A stretch of 64,000 nt of DNA, from assembly GCA_910575245.1 (NCBI GenBank), contig CAJTEN010000001.1, positions 434,001-498,000 of the forward strand, given 5' to 3'. The notes below the pieces were generated by a model. The model made no database searches. It was not told where the DNA came from and saw only the letters and a list, made by a program, of their open reading frames with translations. The translations under genes were made by a program, and so were the position numbers. Numbering within the stretch: the stretch's first letter is position 1; the number at the start of each line of letters is the position of its first letter. Origin of the DNA: Clostridia bacterium. Lineage in GTDB: Bacteria > Bacillota > Clostridia > Lachnospirales > Lachnospiraceae. Below are positions 1 to 9,507 of the stretch, one piece after another.

Positions 1-542
1 GAGATGTACGCTGCAGCTTTTTCAGGAACGGGTGGTACGGTACCCTGTATGATAATGAAACTTTTTACCGCAGTATCACGGAGAAATATGAGGAGTGCAT
101 GAGGCCTGTACTGGAGAACTATCTGGATGAGTATATAGAATCGGTGTGCGGACAGATACGTCTTTCCGTTCAGATGGACGATATACGATGGGCACACAGC
201 GAGGGCTATACCAGAAGATCGCCGGAGAGAGACTGGCAGGAGGCGGTAGCCTGCCTGAAGGATTACATGCGGCGGAGAATGGAATTTTTTGATGATGTAT
301 GGCTTTCCGGGGAACAATATTACAGGATTTTCTTTCGGAACGGTGATACGGCCGTGGCGGTGACTTATATCAGAGAGGGAGACACCATTCCGGATACGCT
401 GCTGGGCTATGTGGCAGGATGCCTGGCACAGGATTCCTGGCGGACTGCGGAAGGGCAGACTTATGATGCATCGCAGGGGGTATACTCGGATTTGGATCTG
501 TATGCACAGAAAGCACCGGCACAAGCTTCGGATGCACAGTAA
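1..542 (+). CDS. CotH kinase family protein, C-terminal part (5' end outside window)
   Basis: The frame is open from the first bases of the window to a TAA at 540-542, giving about 179 residues of a longer protein. Seen: GWYGTLYDNETFYRSI near the start, an RW pair in the middle, and DYMRRRMEFFDDVW near the end. This order (a W..L..D..F..v..ry segment, a conserved RW, then a helix with lk.y...R..fld..W) is how the C-terminal third of CotH-type proteins reads. CotH proteins are atypical protein kinases that act on surface or spore-coat proteins; the catalytic core would lie upstream of the window, so activity cannot be judged. A GT2 gene follows after 15 bases, so the two are probably cotranscribed. 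The identification rests on pattern only. Confidence 0.6.
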   Translation, partial: DVRCSFFRNGWYGTLYDNETFYRSITEKYEECMRPVLENYLDEYIESVCGQIRLSVQMDDIRWAHSEGYTRRSPERDWQEAVACLKDYMRRRMEFFDDVWLSGEQYYRIFFRNGDTAVAVTYIREGDTIPDTLLGYVAGCLAQDSWRTAEGQTYDASQGVYSDLDLYAQKAPAQASDAQ

Positions 543-557
543 ATTTTCGGGCGGAAG

Positions 558-1397
558 ATGGCGATGGCGCACAGGAGAAGCTGTACAGCGGAAGAGGCCG
601 GGGAGAATAAAGAACAATCAGGGACAGAAAGCGGCAGAGATATGTGGAAAGTATCCTTGTTGGTTACAACATACAATGTGAAAGATAATTTAAAGATAAC
701 GCTTGGAAGTATCGAGCAGCAGGACTATCCTTCTATCGAGGTGGTTATAGTGGATGGGCTGTCTGTGGACGGTACGCCGGAGCTGATCAGGGAATTTGCG
801 GCACGGCATGCCGGTCAGGAACCGTCCTGCTCGGTGCGCTGGGTCTCGGAACCGGATCAGGGGCTTTATGATGCCATGAATAAGGCATTCCGGATGAGCA
901 GCGGGGATATCATCGCAGTATGCAATGACAGACTCTGCACTCCGGATGCGGTTACGAAGCTGGTGCGGGCGGCAGAACAGGGCGGAGAAGGTTGTGTAGG
1001 AGCCCATGCGGACCTGGTCTATGTGGAAGGAGAACATATAGTCAGGAAATGGCATATGGGAGAGGGAAAGCTGGCAGACGGTTGGCTTCCGGGCCATCCG
1101 ACCATGTTTCTGAAGAGGGAAATCTATGAGAAGTACGGATTATATGATACGTCATATAAATGTGCCGCCGATTATGAATTTATGATACGTTTCCTGAAGG
1201 ATGAGAGAAACCGTCTCGCATATGTGCCGGAGGTGCTGGTGTCCATGTTCTACGGAGGGACCAGCAATGCGGGGCTGCGCAACTATATGGTCTCCTTATG
1301 GGAGGGGTATCTGGGACTGAGACGAAACGGGGTGAGGTATCCGCTGCTGATCACTGTGAAGAGGACGGTCCGGGTGCTTAAGCAGTTTGGCCATTAG
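558..1397 (+). CDS. Glycosyltransferase family 2
   Basis: A 279-residue frame whose catalytic part begins VSLLVTTYNVKDNL and continues with EVVIVDGLSVDGT (nucleotide-binding Asp), the WVSEPDQGLYDAMNKA segment and the acceptor-side GHPTMFLKREIY region. The EPDQGLYDAMNKG-type motif is typical of GT2 enzymes in capsule and O-antigen loci that build repeat units in the cytoplasm. The start is uncertain: ATG 564 has GGAAG six bases upstream, while ATG 642 gives the N-terminus usual for the family (MWKVSLLV). There is no membrane segment. It lies between the CotH-like gene and a large membrane protein. Sugar and acceptor cannot be deduced. Confidence 0.85.
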   Translation: MAMAHRRSCTAEEAGENKEQSGTESGRDMWKVSLLVTTYNVKDNLKITLGSIEQQDYPSIEVVIVDGLSVDGTPELIREFAARHAGQEPSCSVRWVSEPDQGLYDAMNKAFRMSSGDIIAVCNDRLCTPDAVTKLVRAAEQGGEGCVGAHADLVYVEGEHIVRKWHMGEGKLADGWLPGHPTMFLKREIYEKYGLYDTSYKCAADYEFMIRFLKDERNRLAYVPEVLVSMFYGGTSNAGLRNYMVSLWEGYLGLRRNGVRYPLLITVKRTVRVLKQFGH

Positions 1398-1472
1398 CGG
1401 GCAGGGAGTCTGTCCGGGCAATTGTTTGAGGCTTCCGGATCAGCAGGCTTATGGAAAGGCGTGGTTACAGAA

Positions 1473-3803
1473 ATGGTTAAATCAGATAAAATAAAAAAAG
1501 CTGTATATCCGGTGGTGAATACGGCCATCCGTATTTTTTTGCTGCTGATTACAGGCGGACTTTGCCTGCAGAGTTTGTTCAGTACCAGTTTTGTCGGACG
1601 GATCGTAAAGGAGGACGGAAGCTTACAGGAGAGGACGCTGAATATCGCAGACTATCCCTGGAAGCATCTGCTTGTGTTCCTGCTGTTTACGGCATTGGGG
1701 CTTTTACTTTACCGCGGGTACGGTATGCTGGAGCGGTATGTGCACAGCAAGGCGGCCGGTAACCGTGCCCTGCGGGTCTGCAGCGGCATCGTGCTGCTGA
1801 TGGGAACGGTATGGATTCTGGCTACGCAGCTTGCGCCGGGTTCCGATCCGGCGAAGGTATACAGTATCGCCATGCAGTGGCGGCAGGGTAATTTTTCGTC
1901 CTATGCGGAAGGCGGTTATCTGTTTCGATACCCTTTTCAGTCGGGGATTATCCTGTTCTACTATTTTTTGTCTTTTATATTCGGTATGGGCAATTATATC
2001 GGCCTGCAGTTTGTCAATCTGGCGGCGCTGGTGGCAGTCTATGTATTGCTGGCGAAGCTGGCCGGCTTGTTCTGGAAGAGAGACAGGAAGCTGCCGGTGA
2101 TCGTGTATGCTGCCCTGATCTTGTGGGTGCCGCTCGCCTTCTATATCACTTATCTGTATGGCATTCTCCCGGGGATGGCCCTGTCCCTGGGGGCGGTCTA
2201 TTGTGCGGCCAGATATCTTGATACGGGAAAATACCGTTACATCCTGCCTGCCTGCGTCTGCATGGGACTGGCGACAGTGATTAAGATGAATTGTTTGATC
2301 TATCTGATAGCCATAGCCTGTTTTTTGCTCTATGATGCGCTGGATGCTGCCCTGTTTATCCGTCAGGGATCAGGGAAACGGGTGACCGTATCGCTTTTGA
2401 CGATCGTACTTATGGGATTGAGCGTAGCGGGCTGCAATAAGGCATCGGAGCAGTACGTGGAACAATTGTCGGGGTATGAAGCGGGCGACGGGGAAGCGAT
2501 GATTTCGTGGGTCGTTATGGGATTGCAGGAGACGCCGCTGGGACCGGGCGGATACAGCGGTTATATTTCTGATGTTTTTCTGAGGTATGAGTATGATACG
2601 GATAAGATCACGGAAGCATCGATAGCGGATATTAAGAAAATAATGAAGAGAATGTCAAAAAATATACTGGATGACGGAATTTCCTTCTTTGCACGGAAAA
2701 ACGCTTTCCAGTGGAATGACCCGACCTTTATCAGTCTGGACCGCACCAAAGGAAGGACTCCAGCGGCAGATGTGCCGGATTTTGCCGTAAGTCTTATTGA
2801 GGGCAAGGGAGGCGTGGCGCTTTCGGTGGCGCTGAATTATATGCAGACACTGCTGCTTGCCGGCATGCTGCTCTGTCTGTTGTTTGGCTGGCACAGCAGG
2901 AATTTGTATGAACTGATGGGGGCAGTGGTATTTCTGGGCGGGTATCTGTTCCATTTCGTGTGGGAGTCCAGCGCGTCCTATACGATCCCGTATTTTGTGA
3001 TCATGATTCCATATGCGGCCAAGGGCCTGGCGGATTGGATCAGATATCTGTCCGGGCTGCCGGCTGCTGTGAGGGCGTATCAGGGCGGATGGCCGGGAAT
3101 CAGAGGTATTGTGCGCAGCAACAGGCTTCCGGCCGGCTGCGGTATTATTTTTATGCTGCTTCTTGTGTTGTTTGCCAGGACGAACCTGTTCGCCAGTACG
3201 ATCGCCCTGAATGACGGCGAGGAGGCGCGTGCGCAGTTTTACCATGAGGATGAGGACGGCGGGACGACGGGATATATAGAGAGTATAAAGACAAGAGCGC
3301 GTATGGCAGGGATCCGGGACGGATATTATTATTTATCGCCTTATACGGATCAGAGTAAAGCCGTAGCAGAGAAAGAAGGAAAAGTGACAGTTGTGTCGAT
3401 TGTGGAGGGGCCGTCAGCTCCGGAAGGAATATCCGGGGAAGCGGAACAGGCGGTACTGCCGGTATCTGCCGTGAGGGATATCGAGCATAAGATACTGTTA
3501 AATATGGAGAAAGCCTCCGGATCGGAAGCGGCGGGCATCAGTATGCGGTTCCGCAGCAACGGGCAAGTACTGGGGATTGAGACCGGGGAGCTGTCTGCGT
3601 GTCTGACAGTGTATATGGATGACGGGATGAATCTGTTCTATGAATCCGGGAAGGATATTTCTTACCGGTGGAAGTTCCGGCGGGCAGATGAAGAAGGATA
3701 TTATATTACCATTAATGATATGGCGCTTACTTATCGTGACGGGGAACTGACAGTGGAAGAATTGAATAAAAGTGAGGAACAAAGATGGGTGCTGCTGCAG
3801 TGA
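1473..3803 (+). CDS. Large polytopic membrane protein, GT-C/GT39-like glycosyltransferase candidate
   Basis: The protein has 776 residues if started at ATG 1473 (the frame stays open to a TTG at 1422, but GGAAAGG lies upstream of the ATG). It shows roughly a dozen hydrophobic stretches through residue 550, then a soluble tail of about 200 residues. After the second membrane segment comes an extracellular loop with APGSDPAKVYSIAMQW, an acidic SDP motif in the place where GT-C enzymes carry catalytic Asp/Glu, followed by FRYPFQSGIILFYY. GT-C enzymes use lipid-phosphate sugars on the outer membrane face. It overlaps the next gene by 19 bases, so the two proteins are probably made together. Function is inferred; family assignment is moderate. 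Confidence 0.7.
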   Translation: MVKSDKIKKAVYPVVNTAIRIFLLLITGGLCLQSLFSTSFVGRIVKEDGSLQERTLNIADYPWKHLLVFLLFTALGLLLYRGYGMLERYVHSKAAGNRALRVCSGIVLLMGTVWILATQLAPGSDPAKVYSIAMQWRQGNFSSYAEGGYLFRYPFQSGIILFYYFLSFIFGMGNYIGLQFVNLAALVAVYVLLAKLAGLFWKRDRKLPVIVYAALILWVPLAFYITYLYGILPGMALSLGAVYCAARYLDTGKYRYILPACVCMGLATVIKMNCLIYLIAIACFLLYDALDAALFIRQGSGKRVTVSLLTIVLMGLSVAGCNKASEQYVEQLSGYEAGDGEAMISWVVMGLQETPLGPGGYSGYISDVFLRYEYDTDKITEASIADIKKIMKRMSKNILDDGISFFARKNAFQWNDPTFISLDRTKGRTPAADVPDFAVSLIEGKGGVALSVALNYMQTLLLAGMLLCLLFGWHSRNLYELMGAVVFLGGYLFHFVWESSASYTIPYFVIMIPYAAKGLADWIRYLSGLPAAVRAYQGGWPGIRGIVRSNRLPAGCGIIFMLLLVLFARTNLFASTIALNDGEEARAQFYHEDEDGGTTGYIESIKTRARMAGIRDGYYYLSPYTDQSKAVAEKEGKVTVVSIVEGPSAPEGISGEAEQAVLPVSAVRDIEHKILLNMEKASGSEAAGISMRFRSNGQVLGIETGELSACLTVYMDDGMNLFYESGKDISYRWKFRRADEEGYYITINDMALTYRDGELTVEELNKSEEQRWVLLQ

Positions 3804-6133
3804 GCAAGTGGAAAAGTGAATATATTGTTTTGACTGCGGGTCTTTTGCTCATGCTGCTGGTATTATCAAGATATATCGTGAATGGGGAACCCGTAGATGT
3901 CAGGAGCGATGAGGCAGAGACACCGGTTTCTATCGGCTTATCCGACGGTATAAAGATCAGACAGCCATTGACCCTCACAGAAGACATGAACTGGAGGCAG
4001 GGATATTATGCGCTGCGCTTTGCAGAGTGTGACCCGGACAGCAGCGGACAAGTAATCTGTACGGTGGAACAGGAAGGAATACAGGAGACGGCAGTGATCC
4101 CGCTGGGTGAGATACAGGCCGGAGAGTGGATCAGACTGGATGGTCTTGATTTCGGGGAACTGGCATGCAAAGAGGCAGTGCTCAGCCTTGTCACGTCGGG
4201 CGTACGGGATGGTGAATTAGCCGTTGCCGCCGGGCCCGATTATTATGGATTCGGTATGATGGAATACAACGGTGTGCAGCAGGAAATCACACTGGCGCAG
4301 TCCTATCATTATCATATTACGGGAATGGAGTACAGGGTGCGTCTGCTGTGCTATGGGATTGTGGCACTGTGTGCTGCGGCGCTGGTGTTGCTTTCGCTTG
4401 GCAGACACGCCGGGGGCCGTGCCGGGTGTCTGGCGGTATTCGGTGTCATGACGGTAATGTTTATGGCTGTTGTTTATATACTGGATAGTTCCATTTATCT
4501 CGAGCCCACATATGCGGAGGCAGTGACGAATTTTCTGCAGCATGCAAGGGAGGAGAAGGCCGCGGCGAATCTATTGATCACGGATGCGGGGTATCTTCCG
4601 CTGCTGCCGCGCCTGATCACGCTGTTCTATGTGAAAGTACTCCGTCTTCCGTCTGCATATGTCCTCTATTTTATGCAGGCCACGGCGTGCCTGCTGTGCA
4701 GTATGGTATGGTCCTTTTTTGTACTGCATCCTTTTGAAAGGGTTATGCGGCTGCACAACAGGATTCTCTGGTGTATCCTTGTCATGCTGACGTGCTTTTG
4801 CGAGGAGACGCTGTTTTTTACCAATCATGCGTATTGGGGAATTTATCTGCTGCTTCTTCTGCTTGCCGCGGATCTGGAGTATTTTCCCAAGTGGATTTAT
4901 GCCGGACTGGTGGTTTGCGGTGTGCTTATCTGCCTGTCCAAGGGGACTTATGTGGTTATGCTGCCGCTGATGATTGTCTATCTGTTTCTGTTTCGGAAGA
5001 GTATCGGAAGAAGAGACAGAGTGTTTGCCTTGGCGGCAGGGGGAGCTTCTGCGCTGCAGCTTCTGTATTCTTTCAGCGGACAGGGGGACGGAGGAAGCTG
5101 GATCGACACAGCCTCCATGGGACAGGTCGGATACTGGTTCCGGCTGATCGGAAGGGTATTTACGGAATTTGCCGCCTGTCTGCTGACGCCGCTGGGGAAG
5201 TATGTACAGCGCATACCCGGATTTGTCCTGCTGTTTGCGGCGGTGATATTCATTTTTCTGGCAGCGGATTTTATAAGGACGGTTCTGCTTCCTCTGGCGG
5301 GAAAAGAAAGAATCGCAAAGGCGAGAGCCGTTTTCTATACGGTTGTGATGTTCCAGCTGATCGTTTCGGCATTTTATCTTGTTACGGTCAGGCCGGTTCC
5401 GAATTCCTGGAGCGGGATCGGGAAGGTAGTGATGCGGCAGATGGGACATAAATATGAGATTTTTTCCAATGCAGGGTTTTATGTGCTGCTGCTTGCAGGG
5501 ACAGCCTTGCTGAAGACAGAAAACGGAAGCATAAAAAGAAAAGCTGCCGGGCAGTTCTGCGGCCAATGCGGTGTTCTGGCGCTGTTCTTCCTTTTCTGCC
5601 TGACAAATCCTGTCATGAAGCTGACCGGCTGGGCGGATGCCGAAATTTCGGACAGGCGGGTATATGCCGGAGATATCAATGGAGGATGGCAGGAGTGCAA
5701 AGAACTCATATCGGAACACGCCTTCTTTATACCGGTGCGTGCGGATAACTGGGGGTACAGCCGCAATGCCACCATATATCAGGTGGGAACGGAGGTTTAT
5801 TTCGAGGAGGTCTCCGGTGTCAATCTGGAAGAGACGGTTCCCGGATATCACAGTGTATATGAGATGAAAGACACGGCGCCTGAGCCGCAGAATGTGATAG
5901 AAGTGATGATCGATAGGCCGGTGCGGATCGACCGGCCCGCCTGCCGGGTACAGATGCTGGATGCAGAGGATAATGTGATAGCCGAGGCAGGCCGGCTTGG
6001 CGCCGGCAGGAATAAGAAATATATTTTCCGATTTGACAATCCGGTCAATGGTGTGAAGACAATGCGGTTTATAGATGAGGATGGGGAGCCGGTCTGTTAT
6101 AAGGACTATATTGCATGGGTCTGTGCGTGGTAG
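3785..6133 (+). CDS. Polytopic membrane protein of unknown function
   Basis: This 782-residue protein starts inside the end of the preceding gene, with GAGGAAC six bases before ATG 3785. It has one membrane segment at the N-terminus, an extracellular region of about 150 residues (with the pattern of a beta-sandwich), then about ten hydrophobic segments between residues 180 and 600 and a C-terminal soluble domain that ends in IDRPACRVQMLDAEDN-like beta strands. I do not recognise a named family. The architecture, and the 19-base overlap with the GT-C-like gene, suggest a partner or second glycosyltransferase in the same envelope pathway. It ends three bases from the stop of the convergent GT2 gene with no terminator visible between them. 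Confidence 0.65.
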   Translation: MGAAAVSKWKSEYIVLTAGLLLMLLVLSRYIVNGEPVDVRSDEAETPVSIGLSDGIKIRQPLTLTEDMNWRQGYYALRFAECDPDSSGQVICTVEQEGIQETAVIPLGEIQAGEWIRLDGLDFGELACKEAVLSLVTSGVRDGELAVAAGPDYYGFGMMEYNGVQQEITLAQSYHYHITGMEYRVRLLCYGIVALCAAALVLLSLGRHAGGRAGCLAVFGVMTVMFMAVVYILDSSIYLEPTYAEAVTNFLQHAREEKAAANLLITDAGYLPLLPRLITLFYVKVLRLPSAYVLYFMQATACLLCSMVWSFFVLHPFERVMRLHNRILWCILVMLTCFCEETLFFTNHAYWGIYLLLLLLAADLEYFPKWIYAGLVVCGVLICLSKGTYVVMLPLMIVYLFLFRKSIGRRDRVFALAAGGASALQLLYSFSGQGDGGSWIDTASMGQVGYWFRLIGRVFTEFAACLLTPLGKYVQRIPGFVLLFAAVIFIFLAADFIRTVLLPLAGKERIAKARAVFYTVVMFQLIVSAFYLVTVRPVPNSWSGIGKVVMRQMGHKYEIFSNAGFYVLLLAGTALLKTENGSIKRKAAGQFCGQCGVLALFFLFCLTNPVMKLTGWADAEISDRRVYAGDINGGWQECKELISEHAFFIPVRADNWGYSRNATIYQVGTEVYFEEVSGVNLEETVPGYHSVYEMKDTAPEPQNVIEVMIDRPVRIDRPACRVQMLDAEDNVIAEAGRLGAGRNKKYIFRFDNPVNGVKTMRFIDEDGEPVCYKDYIAWVCAW

Positions 6134-6136
6134 GCA

Positions 6137-7156
6137 TCATTTCCGTAACAACAGCCGGAAAAGCCATGGGAGTCTGAAGCGTACGCAGACGGCATAGAGC
6201 CTGTTATGGAATCCGGTGATATCCTTAACGGGAACTGACCTGAAAGCTTCCCGGATATATGCGTTATCGCATTCAGCCAGAAAAAGTTGTCTGAAATTAT
6301 CGGATGACTCCCGGCGTATTGTTCCAAATACAGGAACGAAGGTCAGCAGGCTCTGATATACGAAGAAGTAGTGGAGTTGCTTCCGGAGCAGCGGACAGGC
6401 GGCCTGGTCGATGAACTGCCCGTAGGTTTCGAACATCGTGTGATTTTCCGACAGGCGCTGCGTATTCATCTTATGGCTGAGGGAACCGGCGTTGCTGCGG
6501 TAATAATAGTAAGCTTCGTCACAGAAGTATATGCCGGAGGCTTCCAGCATGCACGCATAGGTGACAGGCCCGTCTTCCCCGACGATGATGTCATGGGGGA
6601 GGCGGAACAGATATTTTTCCAGAATATCACGGCGGAAAAGCTTATTCCAAAGATTCGGGGCGACGCCAAAGACAAAAAAGGTTCCGAAATAGATCATATT
6701 AGGATACACAGTCTTGGTGAGCTGTGTCTTGTCATAGAAACCGGCAGGGAAGGGGATGCCGCATACTTTTTCTTTGTGAGGCATGACTGCCGTGAAATTG
6801 CAGTGGACAATGTCTGCGGAAGATTCCATAGCCGCAGCGCACATACGTTCATACATTTCGGGAGCAACCCAGTCGTCACTGTCCACGAAGGCGATATATT
6901 GTCCTTGGCTTACGCGCAGGCCGTTTTGTCTGGCTGCGGTATGGCCGCCGTTTGGCTGGTGAAGACAGCGGATCCGGTCATGGGATGCGGCATATTCGTC
7001 ACAGATGGCCGCCGAACGGTCAGTGGAGCCGTCATCTACCACAATGACTTCATAGTCTGTAAATGTCTGTGCCAGAACACTGTCGAGACAGGCAGGAAGA
7101 TATTCTTCTGCATTATAAACTGGTATGATAATACTTAAAAAAGGCTGTGCGGACAT
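6137..7156 (-). CDS. Glycosyltransferase family 2
   Basis: A 339-residue GT2 with the full N-terminal signature: LSIIIPVYNAEEYL, VIVVDDGSTDRSA, then NGGHTAARQNGL and the DxD-type AFVDSDDWV near residue 95. Soluble; a C-terminal basic tail (RFRLPWLFRLLLRK) could touch the membrane. AGAGGAAC precedes ATG 7156 at good spacing, and a well-formed promoter lies directly upstream on the minus strand (TTGCCA, 17 bases, TACAAT). It is a single gene facing against its neighbours, so it may be controlled separately. Donor and acceptor are unknown. Confidence 0.9.
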   Translation of the reverse strand: MSAQPFLSIIIPVYNAEEYLPACLDSVLAQTFTDYEVIVVDDGSTDRSAAICDEYAASHDRIRCLHQPNGGHTAARQNGLRVSQGQYIAFVDSDDWVAPEMYERMCAAAMESSADIVHCNFTAVMPHKEKVCGIPFPAGFYDKTQLTKTVYPNMIYFGTFFVFGVAPNLWNKLFRRDILEKYLFRLPHDIIVGEDGPVTYACMLEASGIYFCDEAYYYYRSNAGSLSHKMNTQRLSENHTMFETYGQFIDQAACPLLRKQLHYFFVYQSLLTFVPVFGTIRRESSDNFRQLFLAECDNAYIREAFRSVPVKDITGFHNRLYAVCVRFRLPWLFRLLLRK

Positions 7157-7185
7157 GTCGGTTCCTCTTTTCTTATATTTGTTTT

Positions 7186-7214
7186 ATTGTAGCGTGCATA
7201 AACGATGTTGGCAA
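7186..7214 (-). promoter_or_regulatory. Predicted sigma-A-type promoter for the GT2 at 6137-7156
   Basis: On the minus strand TTGCCA (7209-7214) and TACAAT (7186-7191) are 17 bases apart, about 30 bases upstream of the ATG. Each box differs from consensus at one position. Confidence 0.6.
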
Positions 7215-7243
7215 GCTGATTGAAGATTTTTACGGCAGGAGCA

Positions 7244-7275
7244 GTAACAGGGAAGCCGAAAGGCTGGACTGTTAC
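7244..7275 (+). repeat. 32-nt hairpin repeat, copy next to a ribosome-binding site
   Basis: The sequence folds as GTAACAG / CTGTTAC (7 bp, with a GGA/GGA purine internal loop) around AGCC-GAAA-GGCT, a 4-bp stem with a GNRA-type tetraloop. It ends seven to nine bases before the Shine-Dalgarno of the GT4 gene. Other copies are at 52922, 54350 and (degenerate) 32362; the same sequence forms the end of the larger element at 61092. Confidence 0.8.
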
Positions 7276-7288
7276 CAGGAGCAGGAGC

Positions 7289-8344
7289 ATGAGTGATAAG
7301 ATCATATTTGTAATTCCGGATATGCCGGGAGGCGGTACGGAAAGAGTAGTGGCTCTATTGGCAAACGAATATGCAGCCAGAGGGATTGAGACGTCGGTCC
7401 TGCTTTTTGCGGGACATCAGACGGCTTATCCGCTTGGTGACAAAGTGGAAGTGGTATCGTTGGGAGAACCCTCCGGAGGAAGCATTGCGAAGAGGATATC
7501 CAGGATCTGCCGGATGAGGGCATACTACAGGAGGAACAGAGGCTGCCGCATATGGGCATTCAGTGTCATGGGAGCAGTGTTTTCTGCGGTTGCCGTGTTC
7601 GGCCACAGGAAAGAATACCGATTCCTGATCTCGGAGAGGAATGACCCGGACCGATATGAACATCCCCGGATCCGTAATTTTTTTTATCGTACGGCAGACC
7701 GTATCGTGTGTCAGACACAGGACGCCGCCGATGCATTTCCGGAAAGGATCAGAAAAAAAGCGATGGTGATCCCCAATCCGGTGGAGATCGGGGAGACCAG
7801 GTGCTGGTCCGGGGAGCGGGAGAGACGGATCGTCGCTGTTGGGAGGCTGGAACCGCAGAAGAACCATAAGATGCTTTTGCGGGCTTTTGCGCAGTTTGTC
7901 GGACAATATCCGGACTATGTGCTGGAGATATACGGAAAAGGGACGCAGGAGAGAGAATTGCAGACGCTGGCAGGAGAATTGGGAACAGGCGGCCAGGTTA
8001 TATTCAGAGGGTTTTCAGGACAGGTAAGAGAGGATATCCGCAAGGCGTCCATGTATGTTCTTTCCTCCGATTACGAGGGAATCTCCAATTCCATGCTGGA
8101 AGCGCTGGCGCTGGGAGTTCCTGTGATCGCTACGGATTGTCCGTGCGGAGGCTCCAGAACATATATTCAGGAGGGAATCAACGGATTGCTTGTCCCGGTT
8201 GGAGATGTGCAGGCGATGTCGGATGCCATGAAGAGACTGGCCGGGAATCCTCAATTGGGGGTGCGGCTTGGCATGGAGGCTCAGAAGTTAAAAGAGCAGT
8301 TAAGCGTTGCGAAGATAGCGGATCTTTTTCTGGAGGCCTTGTAG
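7289..8344 (+). CDS. Glycosyltransferase family 4
   Basis: The protein has 351 residues from ATG 7289, which has AGGAG at good spacing; the frame stays open to TTG 7220 but that region is the 32-nt repeat and is not GT-like. N-terminal Rossmann half: PDMPGGGTERVVALLANEY. C-terminal half: AVGRLEPQKNHKMLLRAF, then the EX7E region YEGISNSMLEALALGVPVIATDCPCGG that binds the nucleotide sugar in retaining GT-B enzymes. This arrangement matches capsular and lipid-linked oligosaccharide GT4 enzymes. The stop is 14 bases from the start of a second GT4, so the two form an operon. Confidence 0.92.
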   Translation: MSDKIIFVIPDMPGGGTERVVALLANEYAARGIETSVLLFAGHQTAYPLGDKVEVVSLGEPSGGSIAKRISRICRMRAYYRRNRGCRIWAFSVMGAVFSAVAVFGHRKEYRFLISERNDPDRYEHPRIRNFFYRTADRIVCQTQDAADAFPERIRKKAMVIPNPVEIGETRCWSGERERRIVAVGRLEPQKNHKMLLRAFAQFVGQYPDYVLEIYGKGTQERELQTLAGELGTGGQVIFRGFSGQVREDIRKASMYVLSSDYEGISNSMLEALALGVPVIATDCPCGGSRTYIQEGINGLLVPVGDVQAMSDAMKRLAGNPQLGVRLGMEAQKLKEQLSVAKIADLFLEAL

Positions 8345-8358
8345 AGGAAAGAAATGAA

Positions 8359-9507
8359 ATGAGCAGTGTTCTGATTATTAACCCGATCTTATATACGTCG
8401 GAAACGAATAAAATTCCCAGGACGGATTCCATCAAGGATACGATGATATATGCTCTCTGCATGGGATTTGTCCGTAACGGCCATAATGTGACTCTGATAG
8501 CGGCACAGGATTATGCCCCGGTCCGAGAGGAGAGTTATCCTTTTGAGGTTATTTTCATGAGGACGGTCTGGCACAGAATCTTTATGCCCCGATGCTTTCC
8601 CTATATGCCCGGACTGAGAAGCTATCTTAGGCGGCACAGAGAATACGACATGGTCATTGCAAGCGAGATCTTCGCACCGTGGTCTTATACGGCGGCCAGA
8701 GTATGCCCTGATAAAACCATAGTCTGGCATGAATTGGCGGCTCATAACAATATGCTGCACCGGATACCGTCGGTCATATGGTACAATACGGTGGCCCGCT
8801 GCCTGATGAGGAAGGTGAGGGTGGTGCCGCGGTCGGAGGCAGCAGCAGCGTTTGTCAGACAGTTTATGCGAAGGGTGTCGGATACGGTCATAGATCACGG
8901 CGTCAATCTTGAAAAACTGGATACCATTTTCGGACGGGAGGGTACACAGGAAACAGGAGTAAAGACGGTGCTGCCCGAGAAAAAGAAGCAGTTTGCGGTG
9001 GTATCCCAATTGATCGGGAGAAAGCGGATTGACCGGATCATTGAAGTTTTTGCGGAATTTGTCCAAAAAGGATATGAAGAGTATAAATTATATATTATCG
9101 GCAGCGGGGAAAAAGAGGAGCAGCTGCGCATGCTGGTGCAGGAGAAGCAGCTGCAGGACCGGATCGTTTTCTGCGGACAGATGACGCACGCACAGCTGCT
9201 GCCTGTTGTGGCCGGATCCGAAGCGCTGCTGGTCTATACAAGCAAGGATAACAATATGGTATCTATAGTGGAGAGCATTGCCGTAGGCACTCCGGTGGTC
9301 ACCACCTCGGTTCCCTATAATGCAGCTTATATCAGAAGAGAGCAGCTGGGGATTGCGGAAGATGACTGGACGGAGGAGGCGCTGATAAAGATTGTGGAAG
9401 ACAACGGACTTTACCGGCAGAATTGTCTGCGTTACCGCAGAAAGCTGTCAAATACTTTCTGTGCAGAGAGATTTATGGATGTCCGTGCCAGCTCAGAGGG
9501 AAGTTAA
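8359..9507 (+). CDS. Glycosyltransferase family 4 (divergent N-terminal half)
   Basis: The protein has 382 residues from ATG 8359 (AGAGG upstream). The frame continues upstream inside the preceding gene, but those residues are not GT-like. N-terminal half MSSVLIINPILYTSETNKIP is less canonical; the C-terminal half has VVSQLIGRKRIDRIIEVF, IIGSGEKEEQLRML and NMVSIVESIAVGTPVVTT (EX7E). The last codons (SSEGS) and the TAA fall inside a small inverted-repeat element at 9491-9627, so the original C-terminus may have been longer. It likely adds one sugar to the lipid-linked chain. Confidence 0.88.
   Translation: MSSVLIINPILYTSETNKIPRTDSIKDTMIYALCMGFVRNGHNVTLIAAQDYAPVREESYPFEVIFMRTVWHRIFMPRCFPYMPGLRSYLRRHREYDMVIASEIFAPWSYTAARVCPDKTIVWHELAAHNNMLHRIPSVIWYNTVARCLMRKVRVVPRSEAAAAFVRQFMRRVSDTVIDHGVNLEKLDTIFGREGTQETGVKTVLPEKKKQFAVVSQLIGRKRIDRIIEVFAEFVQKGYEEYKLYIIGSGEKEEQLRMLVQEKQLQDRIVFCGQMTHAQLLPVVAGSEALLVYTSKDNNMVSIVESIAVGTPVVTTSVPYNAAYIRREQLGIAEDDWTEEALIKIVEDNGLYRQNCLRYRRKLSNTFCAERFMDVRASSEGS

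Noticed and set aside
4571-5851. 426-codon frame opposite the membrane protein at 3785
   Set aside because: Gln/Arg/His-rich product typical of antisense to membrane-protein codons; no family features.
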